Part shown: positions 26,337 to 35,895 of the stretch, piece by piece
Layout: every line of letters starts with the position of its first letter
Numbering within the stretch: the stretch's first letter is position 1
Origin: Grammothele lineata
Taxonomy: Eukaryota; Basidiomycota; Agaricomycetes; Polyporales; Polyporaceae
Direction of reading: 5' to 3'
Assembly (NCBI GenBank): GCA_002150815.3
Contig: NDFF03000324.1
Location: forward strand, 1 to 64,000
Length of the DNA stretch: 64,000 nucleotides
Translations under genes and position numbers: made by a program
The notes under the pieces: generated by a model
What the model saw: the letters and a program-made list of their open reading frames with translations, nothing else
Database searches by the model: none
Told to the model about the DNA's origin: nothing

Positions 26337-27316
26337 GCGTTCCACCGCGCCTCGTCGCACCACGCTCCTCTCCGGTCTCTGTCCCTCCGCGCCCATTTCA
26401 GTGCACTCTCCAGCCTATCTATCACGTTGCTTATTCCCTTATGACGCCGCCACGACCCAGCCCAAATGTATATTACGCGCTTACTCCTACAGTAGATACC
26501 ACCTCGCCCGTCTGCCGCCTACTAGTGTATAGTGATGGCGCAACGGGAGGCCTGGGCCGCGACTCCCCCACTACCTCATAGACGATGAACTAATCTAGCA
26601 CCTATCATCATCGGTTTTCTGTAGCTCATCTAATGGCATGCTCTGTTCTCGTGGATCGCACATAATTCGATGGTGTGTTTTATGCACAGCAACGCCCCCT
26701 TGCGAACAATTGGTCTGGTAGTGTGAGGACGTTTACGGCGCGCACCGTGTCCCCGGCTCGAGCAATCTTTCACTTATTCCAGTGAACGCCTTCCGGGCGG
26801 CTTAGAGTCGCAATACAAGATTTTGGACGTGTTTAAGAGGAAAGAGGGAACGAGGACAGATTAACACAACAGTAGACGACACAGCAGATTACTCCCGTAC
26901 GGACGGACGGATATCGCAAAACAGGGCTCGACGCGAGAGTGTAAGAGACGAAAGGATAGTAAGTAAGTAATGCCGCGGTACGTTACAGAGAACAGACAGA
27001 CAGACCCCCACCCCCCTCGTCCGGCTCCGCAGACAGACCGCGCTTTTCGGCCGCATGGCGCATGACGCATGCGTGGTGAGCCGTCGGCCGTCCGCCCCAG
27101 CTTCCTTCCTCCCGTCCCATCTTCCTCTCTCCACCGCACCCGTGACGCGCGGCGGGAGGGTGGCGCCAGCCCCACGCAGTGGTAATGGTGATGTGTGTGT
27201 TCTCCCCCGTCCTCCGGTCTGGGGAAGGAACGAGGTAATGCAAGAAGCCGGGGCCGGGAGAAAGCGTAGACGGGAGCAAGGGAGACCGGCGGCAAGGGGG
27301 CGGAGGCCGAGGGGCC
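26337..27316. other. Intergenic between convergent ERG3 and RAE1
   Basis: 3' flanks of two convergent genes. A long minus-strand frame across 26861-27295 is low-complexity Arg/Ser/His sequence without motifs and overlaps the region downstream of the RAE1 stop; I do not call it. No RNA gene seen. Confidence 0.5.
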
Positions 27317-29000
27317 TTACCGCTTGGTCGGCTTGCGCTTGACCTCCTCGTCCTTGCACGCGTGTAGCATGAGCTTGTTCGGGTGGCCGGGCGTCATCCC
27401 CGAGTGGCCCTTGGACCAGTCGTACGAGACGGCGTAGGCGAAGATCGTCCCTGTGCGGTTGAAGGACGTGCAGGGCACAGGGCCGGGCGCGGGCTCGAAC
27501 GCTACGAAGACGAAAACGAAGACGAAAACGAAGACGAGAAGGCGAGGAGAAAAGAACGGACGGGAGGACCAGGCAGCGTATGCACGCGGGGAGCGTATGG
27601 AAGAAGTGAAGCGAGGAGGATCGAGACGAGGAGAAGGGGTTGGCATGGGTAAGTATGCACATTCCCGGTAGTCCGAGGGGTGAGATGACGCACATTTGAG
27701 ACGCGTGCGCGCGTCCTTGTCCCAAAAGTTGATCGTCCCGTCGGAGCCTGTGTAAAAGCATAGGACGCAGCCGCACATATGAATGCAAAGATAAGCAAAG
27801 CTCGACGGAAATGACAACAGAAGGGCGCTACAATACGCACCGCAGGTGGAGAAGGTGCCGTGCACGGGGTGGAAGGAGATGTCGTTCACGGCGAAGACGA
27901 GGGACTGATCCTTGGACGTTGGCGATTGGTCGCGGCGGTGGCACTTGAACGAGAAGTTGTTCGAGGCGTCCTTGTCATCAACATACCTGTGGGGTACCCG
28001 GTTCGACACGTGAGAAGGCGAGCCCATATACGTAGGCCAAGCGCAAAGGACAGGAATAGTGCTACGCACTGGATCGCCACGCGCCCTTCGATACTACCGA
28101 CCGCGAAGCCGTTCGCACTCGGGAAGCACGAAACGACACGCGTTTGCCATTTCAGCGGCGAGACGAGCGTCTGTACAGAATAACGCTGAATAATGTGGGA
28201 CCCACGAAGACGCGAAAAACAGGAACCTTGAATGGCTGGGTGGGGTTCTGGAGGTTAAACACTTGTATGTGCCGCTCCGCGGTCCCGACGACCATGAGGG
28301 GATAAACCACATCCATGGTGTAACACCGCTCCGGGAGTTGTACTGTCGAGACCGGGTTTGGCGTGCGGAGATCCCAGTACTAAATAGCAAGGGGCACGCG
28401 TTGAACGTGTGAAGGAAAGGCGGGGGAGTATAAACGGGGACGCACCTTGATGGTCTTGTCCCAGCTGCCAGTGGCGAGTACGCCACCCTGGGGCGACTCT
28501 ATCCAACGGACGACGCGAATGGGCGCGTCGTGCTGGGCGACCTGCGACGACTGACCCGTGGTCACGTCGAACATTCGCCCCGCATTATCCGCGCCTCCGG
28601 AGAGGATCTTGGTCCCGTCCTACGCAAAGACACGCGCCACTGTCAGTCAAAGTGGTTGAAGCGTGCAACGAACGTGCCTTCGCACCTTGTTCCAGCACAA
28701 ATTGAGCACAGGACCCTGGTGCCCGTACATCGCTTTCCCCTGCGTTTGGCCGTTCGCGCCTACTTCATAGATCCGAACCTAGTATGTGAACACGGCGCGT
28801 CATAAGTCTCCAGGAAGATGTACTCGGAGCCAAGTGCCCACATTGTTGTCCCACGAGCCGACAGCAAGGTAATCTGCTGTGGGCGAGAAAGCGAGGGAGG
28901 ATATCGAGTCGGTTGGCGGGTCGCTGACTTCGATGTCTTTGTCTGCGGCGGTGTTCGCGCCAGCCAAGGTTGTCGAGGTTGATGTGTTGAAGAAAGACAT
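27317..29000 (-). CDS. RAE1: mRNA export WD40 factor Rae1/Gle2
   Basis: Seven-bladed beta-propeller that binds the nucleoporin GLEBS motif and helps export mRNA; also acts in mitotic spindle work in other eukaryotes. Start ATG 29000 ([20 protein letters not shown]), then [154 protein letters not shown] and the C-terminal SYDWSKGH...[19 protein letters not shown]. Several introns. Two of them (27748-27840, 93 nt; 27502-27693, 192 nt) are multiples of three with no stop. The last carries a tandem pyrimidine repeat before its acceptor. Confidence 0.95.
27504..27538 (-). repeat. Tandem 12-nt pyrimidine-rich repeat at an intron 3' end
   Basis: On the minus strand TTTTCGTCTTCG repeats about 2.8 times immediately before the TAG acceptor of the last RAE1 intron. 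It acts as an extended polypyrimidine tract, and if the intron is retained it encodes an alternating Val-Phe run. Confidence 0.8.
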
Positions 29001-29270
29001 GACGGTCGCCTTCTAACGCGTTGCACGCGGACGCCCAGAAGACGGGAGAGAGGGGGCTGAGGAGGAGAGCGCAAGTTGTGGGAGTAGTACGAGCCTAGGC
29101 CGACGTGCGGCGGCGTTCATCTTGAGAGCGCGTGATTGGACCTCGTGACGTCAAACGCTTGTCTTCTTCCAGGATTCAAAACCAGGCCCAAAAGTCCTGG
29201 GATTGCCTGCAAACATCCTCGGTGACTGCCCCGCCAACAAAACAGCACTCAGGACTGCAAGAACATGGAC

Positions 29271-29277
29271 GAAAAAA
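29271..29277 (-). terminator. Pol III terminator after tRNA-Arg
   Basis: Six T residues on the minus strand directly after the tRNA discriminator base. Confidence 0.75.
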
Positions 29278-29396
29278 CGACCAACCTGGGGATCGAACCC
29301 AGAATCTCCAGCTAACAACAGCTATTCCAAGTTTCGACCGGATTCGAAACCCGGATCGGCCGGAAACTGACGCCTTAACCATTAGGCCAGTCGGCC
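29278..29396 (-). tRNA. tRNA-Arg (anticodon CCG) with 46-nt intron
   Basis: Exon 1 is 29396-29360 (37 nt) and exon 2 is 29313-29278 (36 nt), giving a 73-nt mature tRNA. Acceptor GGCCGAC pairs with GTTGGTC (two wobbles). The D-arm GGCCTAATGGTTAAGGC is the form typical of eukaryotic tRNA-Arg. Anticodon stem TCAGT/GCTGG, T-arm CTGGG-TTCGATC-CCCAG, variable loop AGATT, discriminator G as expected for Arg. The intron lies after position 37 as in all nuclear tRNA introns. Its sequence (CCGGGTTTCGAATCCGG) looks like an imperfect second T-arm. Confidence 0.88.
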
Positions 29397-30011
29397 GATG
29401 ATTGTGAGGTCTTTAAGCGCACTATGTCGGTTTGTTGCGAAGATGACTTCTCAGGAGGTGGCACCAAACGGACCTGTCAGAATTATTCGCAACCAGGTTG
29501 ATGGTGCGTTATGGATCCGGAGCTGAAACTCGGTGAGCTTGTGCAATATACCATAACCCTTGGTCCTCTGAGTCTAGCCTTCCCTGCCATTTTGCTCACA
29601 CGGGTCAACCTGGACAACCACAACACTGGTGAGCTTCCGAGGGCCGCTCTTCCTATAGAACTGGGCTCGGGACATAGCATTGCAATCTCAGTGGTCAATT
29701 TAACGATGGAGAGACTCGTACTGGGGGTAGATTCCGGCTAATCCTGTGATGACATAGGGCATTGAAGGTCCCTAGCGATCGCTCCTAATTACACGGTTCA
29801 ACGTCATGACTACAGTCATAGAATGCGGAAGGTAGCTCGCTTCATCGGAAGTGACGTCGTCCCAGGTTCGACCCTAACTCTGTGAACTATAAGAAGGGAT
29901 ACAAGTGCTCGTCCGCTTCATTAGCCCCCTGTACATTCGCATCGTCGGTCAGACAGACTCAACCCTCACCCGTACACTTATCCACAACCACTCGCATCTA
30001 ACACCTACACC
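29397..30011. other. Intergenic between tRNA-Arg and hypothetical gene
   Basis: A short plus frame at 29511-29741 has no recognisable domain and is not called. A GGTTCGACCC string near 29866 resembles a tRNA B-box, but the flanks do not form a cloverleaf. No other feature seen. Confidence 0.45.
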
Positions 30012-30490
30012 ATGGTTTCTGGTTCGCGCGGCCCCTACAACATGCCCCCGGCCAACCGGGACGTCGACAACCTGACGTACAACCCGCAGGCGGATGCACG
30101 CCCGGACAACGCCGCGTTCGACGACAGTTCCAACCCAGACATGCACCCTGTCGGCGCGCGTGGGGCGGACAACCAGCCGACGTACCGCGACTTCAACCAG
30201 GAGGACCTCGAGGCGGAACAGTCGGAGAAGTCACAGCAGATCCCCCGTAGTACGTCTGACCGACACGATTGAATGGCGATGGAGTGTTCGCTGACCGCTG
30301 TGTATCAGGTGAGGTCGATGACCTCTTGTCGAGCACGTTGCCTGGCGAGCGGGACGTCTCGGGCTACACTCGTGGCAATCGCGTCGACGCCTATAAGCAG
30401 GAGCGCGACCTCGACCGTGCATTTGAGGAGACGGGTGTCGCGGATGCGGACCAGGATATTGAGATCGGTGCTGCCTCCGGCAGGCGTTGA
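30012..30490 (+). CDS. Small hydrophilic hypothetical protein
   Basis: Function unknown. Start ATG 30012 with a CACC context before it. Exon 1 encodes a Pro/Asn/Asp-rich start (MVSGSRGPYNMPPANRDVDN) and an acidic Gln/Glu stretch. One intron (GTACGTCTG...TATCAG, about 30251-30308) joins in phase to EVDDLLSSTLPGERDVSG, and the protein ends in IEIGAASGRR-stop. About 140 aa, very polar, no signal peptide or membrane segment, predicted largely disordered. Codon use and the clean intron support a real gene. A stress-type or small regulatory protein is possible but not shown. Confidence 0.65.
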
Positions 30491-30849
30491 ATTATCGCAG
30501 ACGTGACTAGATAGGCCGTAAATTGTTGATGTACGATAGACATGTACTTCTGTACGAGATCTCATGAGCGCGCGTTGCGAAGCTAGAGAATGCGTGTATG
30601 GTTACAAATATTGACCGTCTTACCTAGTCGCGTACACAACGTGCGTTTTAGCCGGCTATTTTCTACTTTGCTTGTGATCAGAGGCAAGAAACAAGTTGAA
30701 CAATATAACCCGCGTGGCCTCGCGAGGCGCGTGTTGAACGTTGAACCGAAGCACGCGTCTTTTCCCACGCATATAATGACGCGTCCTCGCTTGGGGTTCA
30801 TACCACTCAAGGCAAGCCCAGTCGCGTCCAGACTTCATTCTGCATCACC

Positions 30850-31326
30850 ATGGCCTCCACCTCGTCTTCAACGCAACCCGTCCAAAGCACTTCTGCAGCT
30901 GTTGAGCACACAAAGGACGACGATGTTCCTCATCTCGGTGTTCTAGAGGAGGACGATGAGTTCGAGGAGTTCGCGGTAGCCGGTACGTACTATGCCGCAC
31001 ATCTAGTCCCATTCTGCTCCGGCACTGTTGGCGTGCCGGGACATACGAGTACACGGCTGACTATCAACATTTTAGACTGGGACGATTCACAGACTGATCT
31101 CGCTCATTTGGGGGGTACGGCGCCGGGTGCTGCGAAGTCGGGCGGGGACAAGCTGTGGGAGGACAACTGGGACGACGACGACATCGAGGACGATTTCAGC
31201 GTGCAACTAAGGTGCGTTTGACGGTGCGTTTCTGGTCGAGCGCATGGCTGACGCGTGCTTGTGCGTAGGAACGAACTGGCGAAGAAAACAGGGAATGGGG
31301 GAGGGCCTGCACCAATGCAACACTGA
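30850..31326 (+). CDS. SEM1: 26S proteasome lid / TREX-2 subunit Sem1 (Dss1)
   Basis: Small intrinsically disordered acidic protein shared by the proteasome lid, TREX-2 mRNA export complex and BRCA2-type repair proteins. Exons 30850-30982, 31076-31211 and 31269-31326. The hallmark sequences are all present: VLEEDDEFEEFAVADW (first acidic/aromatic binding site), DKLWEDNWDDDDIEDDFSV (second site) and the C-terminal helix QLRNELAKK. The N-terminus is Ser/Thr-rich as in other fungi. The ATG has good context, with a TATAAT at 30772, 78 bp upstream. About 109 aa. Little doubt about identity. Confidence 0.95.
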
Positions 31327-31380
31327 GCGTGTGCTCCTTTCGTAAAGACGCTTTGTCCGGATTGCCTATTGTATCGAATA

Positions 31381-32070
31381 TCAAGGAACTCTCGTTCGCA
31401 TCCACGTTCCTGGACTCTTGAGTGACAGCCCAGTCAACTGGCTCACCCGAGACGAGAGGTCTCCTTTCAGTTTATGGCTCCGGACAGGTTCCATGCAAGG
31501 TGAGCAGAGTTTATCGACGAATGCGCGTGTTCCCTCTCCCAGGACGGCCGGAGAGCGAGTGAATCGTTCCCTGTCGGCGTGGAGGAGGTTGGGGTCATAC
31601 ACAGTGGCATGCTTCTCAATTTCGTTGAGATGTCCGTGGTCCGGGAAGGGGAATACCCACGGACTTCCGCCACTGAGACGCCGCGCGGTGGCCGCTCTTG
31701 TAAGAACGTGCTTGTCTATTCTTAACGCAAGGTACTTGGTTCGCGTATGTTCGGAACAGTGAAATGACTTGTGGTCAACCACCAGCCAGTTGTGCACTAA
31801 CACCGGGCCGACAATCGCTCAACGTTCCTGGCTTGACGGCGGATCCGAGTCGATGCGAAACAGATTGAGAGCCGAGTCGTAGATCTCTTCAGGCAAACGT
31901 TGGTCGGGCGAGAGAAATTTACAAGTGGCTTCCGGCCAGAGATGATGGTGGCCTTCGGGTACGCGGAGCGCGTAAGTAGTCTCAGGGTCGGACGAGTTGA
32001 GGGAACTGATGTGGATAGGAACACGTGGATAACTGCGGGAGCCGAGTATGGCTGAAAGTGCCCGGCACAG
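31381..32070 (-). pseudogene. Stop-interrupted ORF, possibly a decayed F-box-type gene
   Basis: One minus-strand frame runs from 32070 to the stop at 31381 (230 codons), broken only by a TGA at 31819-31821. Both sides have protein-like composition: upstream ...LPEEIYDSALNLFRIDSD..., downstream ...HGHLNEIEKHATVYDPNLL.... The segment LPEEIYD followed after the stop by a hydrophobic stretch and a Trp recalls the start of fungal F-box domains, but the match is weak. No ATG opens the frame near its upstream end, and no intron with clean sites removes the TGA. A sequencing error or a chance open frame are the alternatives. Confidence 0.35.
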
Positions 32071-32468
32071 TTAAATGCAGATACCGCGATATGGGAGACT
32101 CAAGCGAGCGTGCACAAAGCGAGCTGAAGAAGCAGGGCAGAGATGTCCGAGTCTATCTGCGCTGGAGAGGGGAAGCTTCCGACCTACCGTGAGCGGCCGG
32201 TATTCCGCACTTTCCGGCAATTTTGGGAGGAGCAGAGCGAATTCGCGGCGCCAGGCGAGGACGAACGTGCGCAGGAGTTCCAGATAAGGAAGCTTCTGCT
32301 AGGAACGGGCGAGAGCCATCAAGATCAAAATGTTGGACGTCAGAGGATCCGTGTGGCCACAGACGCGACGCGCAGAGTTATATACCCCCGCGACCCGCCC
32401 GTGCGTCGCCCCCGCCTCTCGCCCTCTCGTCCAGCACCCGCGTCCCCCCTGCGCGCGAAGAACAGACG

Positions 32469-34851
32469 ATGTCCGAGGTAGTCAGGAAGCCCGGCCTTTC
32501 CCAGGTCTCCCTTATCTTTGCGTGAGTCTCCTCCTTGGCCTATTCGACACCCGGCCCTGAGTTCTATCTCGACTTCAGCTGTGGGACGGCTCTCTTCTCT
32601 GACGGTCAGTCGCACAACCCAGCATCGCCCGTGGAGCTAGCTGACAGTGAGCGCCAGGTTACGCCAATGGTGTCATTGGATTGGGTGCGTTATCTCATTC
32701 CCGAGTATCCGGACCGTCGCTCAAGTGACATGCGAAACCCGCAGTCAACACTTGTACGTATCTCCAACCCGCCGTTCGAGTATGCGCCCCACTGATGTCG
32801 GCCTACTGTAGTGCTCAAGCGCGTATATGGAGCTGCTGCCCTCGAGCACAACAACTACAGCAACACCATTAGCAGTGTCGCTTTCGCAGGCACTGTTGTT
32901 GGTATGCTGACCTTTGGCTATCTATCGGACAAGATGGGCAGGAAGTTCGGGATGGTGAGTGAGCTATCTCTCAACGCCACCTTCCCTGTGACGTGACCTA
33001 AACGCGCGTGAAATCATGTGTAGATGCTTGCCACCGGCATCGTCGCTCTCTTCTCCGGCCTCTCGGCGGCCTCCAGTGGCGCTCACCACAGCGTCGGTGG
33101 TCTGCTTGCTATGCTCGCGGCATGCCGGTCAGTCTATTCCCCTGCTCCTCCCGCGCGGCAATGCAATTGAACACGTCTTTGTAGTTTCCTTCTTGGTATC
33201 GGCGTTGGCGCGGAGTATCCCTGCGGGTCGGTCGCGGCCTCCGAGCAATCGGAGGAGCCTGGCATCCACAAGAACGCGCAGCACCGGTGGTTCGCTCTTG
33301 CGACGAGTACGTCTGACGTCATGTGCGCGGTTATGACTGTGGTCGCGTGAAGATTGACAGGCATGAACAGACACTATGATTGATGTTGGCTTTGTGGTAT
33401 CGTCGTTCGTCCCGCTCGTCCTCTTCTGGATCTTTGGCGAGAACCACCTCCGGGCTGTCTGGCGACTGTCGCTGGGTCTGGGCGTTATCCCCGCCCTCGC
33501 TGTCTTTATATGGCGTCTCCGCATGGAAGAACCGACTCGGTACAAGAAGGATTCCATGGCCAACGCCAAGGTGCCCTACTGGCTCATCCTGAAGCGTTAC
33601 TGGGTCAGCCTCGCGGCAATCTCTGTCACCTGGTTCATTTACGACTTCATCACGTATGTTTCTTGTTGCTATCACAGCTAGAGGAAGTAGACTAACGCTG
33701 ATTCTTGACGTTCAGGTACCCCGTAAGTCTTTCTCAGACCCGTCTGTATACACGTTAACCTCCTCGTTCCACACAGTTCGGCCTGTATAGCTCGACGGTC
33801 ACCGACACGTAAGCCATCCATGTCTCTGAAAGATCACCGTATGCTGAGTGCTCCACAGCATTACTGGTGGCAACTCATCCCTCTCGGTCGTATTTGGTTG
33901 GGCGGTCGTGATCAAGTGAGCAGATCGCACGTCATAACTACTATACGTCAGTACTCATCGCGCATTCCCTAGTTTGTTCTACATTCCCGGAACTGTCGGC
34001 GGTGCATTCATCGTCGACTTCCTCGGTCCCAAGTACACGATGGTACGTGCAATCTACGAAGAGTGTTGAGCACTTTTACCATGACGTGCACTCTAGATCT
34101 TTGGTCTCCTCGCTCAAGCTGTAATCGGTTTCATTATGAGCGGTCTCTACAAGCAGCTGACCGACCACATCGCCGCATTTGCTGTTGTCTACGGCATCTT
34201 CCTGAGCTTCGGTGAAGTCGGGCCTGGAAACTGTCTCGGTATGCTTGCTGCGAAGAGCGGCCCTACGGCAGTTCGTGGCCAATTTTACGGTATCGCTGCC
34301 GCCATAGGCAAGATTGGTGCTTTTGCGGGTACCTGGGGTAAGCGTGACTCTCATGTATAGAACTTTTACTGGGTGGGTGCTGATAGACTTCGTTGAAGCG
34401 TTCCCGGTGATTATCAAAGGTGAGAGTGGATCACGTAGGCGCCACCATGCCATTTTAACAATGCCATAGACTTCCAGAAGATGCATCCCAATGACGCCAA
34501 CATCGGTAACACCGGCCCCTTCTGGATCGGTAGCGGTTAGTGCACAGGTTACATACTCGATCCGCGGAAATTGACAACCTCGCTACGTGTACAGCACTCG
34601 CCGTTTTCAGCGCCATCGTCACCTTCTTCTTCATCCGTCCTCTGTCGCACGACGGCATGGCCCAGGAGGACCTCGAGGTAAAGGAGAGTATCCTTCAGCG
34701 TTCCAGCCTAGGCTTATCAGGGAATGTCCAGTTCCGCGAGTACCTCGAAGCGCACGGCTACGACACCACCCAGATGGGCCTCCGTAGTGAAACTGACACT
34801 ATGTCATCCACCAGCGATGTGCAGGAGAAGAAGGAACCGATCACCGTTTAG
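32469..34851 (+). CDS. MFS transporter, GIT1-like (glycerophosphodiester/phosphate permease family)
   Basis: Twelve-helix plasma-membrane symporter of the phosphate:H+ branch of the MFS. Motifs: [43 protein letters not shown] (MFS signature), [37 protein letters not shown], a [20 protein letters not shown] loop, [33 protein letters not shown] and [18 protein letters not shown]; it ends [12 protein letters not shown]. The GAEYP...SE pattern is that of Git1-type permeases; substrate is inferred from that. It is split into about 14 exons, including microexons of 9 nt (32745-32753) and 7 nt (33716-33722). A TATATA lies about 88 bp before ATG 32469. Confidence 0.9.
32745..32753 (+). other. 9-nt microexon in GIT1-like gene
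   Basis: Acceptor CCGCAG, exon TCAACACTT, donor GTACGT. It joins a phase-1 exon end (GGA TTG G) to the next exon (TG CTC AAG) and yields GLVNTLLKRVYG, contiguous with the helix pattern of the family. Confidence 0.8.
33716..33722 (+). other. 7-nt microexon in GIT1-like gene
   Basis: Acceptor GTTCAG, exon GTACCCC, donor GTAAGT. It links ...FITsplit to TTCGGCCTG and yields DFITYPFGLYSS. Without it the frame is lost. Confidence 0.85.
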
Positions 34852-35510
34852 AGGCCCCCTCTACGAGATACCTCAAGCGGCTTCCAGACTGCGACAACGT
34901 CGACCATTCATGTCCCCCTGCACTTTTCCGCACTACGGTCTAGAACTCGCGAGGACTACCCCCGTTGGCCCACGAGCCGATGATGATGACTTTTATTACG
35001 ATATCTACTGATGCTGTCCACGCATGTCTGTGTGTAATGGTATGTTACTCGTAGTTTTTCTTGTGAATACACTGGGAATCTTTTCTTGGGAAGTTGCCCT
35101 TCGACGCCTCGGCTTCGTGTACACCGCGAATTGTCTGCCAGGCGTCCTGAGGCTGAAAGCTGCACGTGTCCTGGGTGACGCCGACAGCTGGTCGCCAGCC
35201 CTACAAGAGCCGGAAATCGGGTGAAAAACGGAATGGTACCCGGCGGGTACCAGGGCGCTTATCCTACGGCTGTCCGCCGGCCGATTCTATCCCCTGGCTG
35301 CTCCCTGAAGGAATTTACGGTATATATCCAATTGACAGCACGAGAGAACCTGAATTTTGGCTGGGGTCCGCTCGAAATTGTGCTGGTCTGCGGCTCACGT
35401 CTCGGGGGCGTTCGCGGGAAACTGGGCCGACATCACAGGCGTGAGTGAGGGATGCGTAAAATCAATAATACATAGCATTTCATCATTCGTAATACATGTG
35501 CTAGGAGGCT

Positions 35511-35895
35511 TCATGATACTACACGAGGGTAAAGCATGATGTCTATACGAGCATGTATGTGCAGAACACTGGTATCTAAATTACAGCACAGTAACGAATC
35601 CAACACGAAGGCAAAGACAGAAGGTGCATTGAGGCGCAGGGCTAGGCGCCTGAGGGAAGAGAACCGTATGCGGGGATGAGAGAGCACAGGATACTTACAA
35701 GCCCATCGAGCGAGCAAAGACACACACGCGAGGGGGCAGCAAACAAGACGCCAAAAGCGAAGAACAGAGAACCCAGAGCGAGGATACCATAGCAGTGACG
35801 CTGGCGTGATGACCGGCGAACAAGGCTGTGAAATGGGGCGAGCTCAAGATGAAGGTCGGCTTGATGGTGGAACCGGAAGTTGGGAGGGGGTTCAT
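35511..35895 (-). CDS. Putative small spliced ORF of unknown function
   Basis: ATG 35895 in the context CAATCAATG opens a 66-codon frame (MNPLPTSGSTIKPTFILSSP...). A strong donor GTAAGTATCC follows its GL codons, and a CTTCCCTCAG acceptor about 50 nt later extends it in frame to a TGA at 35511, giving about 115 aa with Ser/Leu-rich hydrophobic parts. A TTATAAG sits about 170 bp upstream. No homology is recognised; a spliced non-coding RNA is equally possible. Confidence 0.2.

Noticed and set aside
26861..27788. Long minus frames beyond the RAE1 stop
   Set aside because: They combine RAE1 introns, exons in another frame and 3' flank; composition is low-complexity Arg/Ser/His.
29780..29890. 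tRNA-like B-box (GGTTCGACCC)
   Set aside because: The T-stem does not pair and no matching acceptor or anticodon arms were found.
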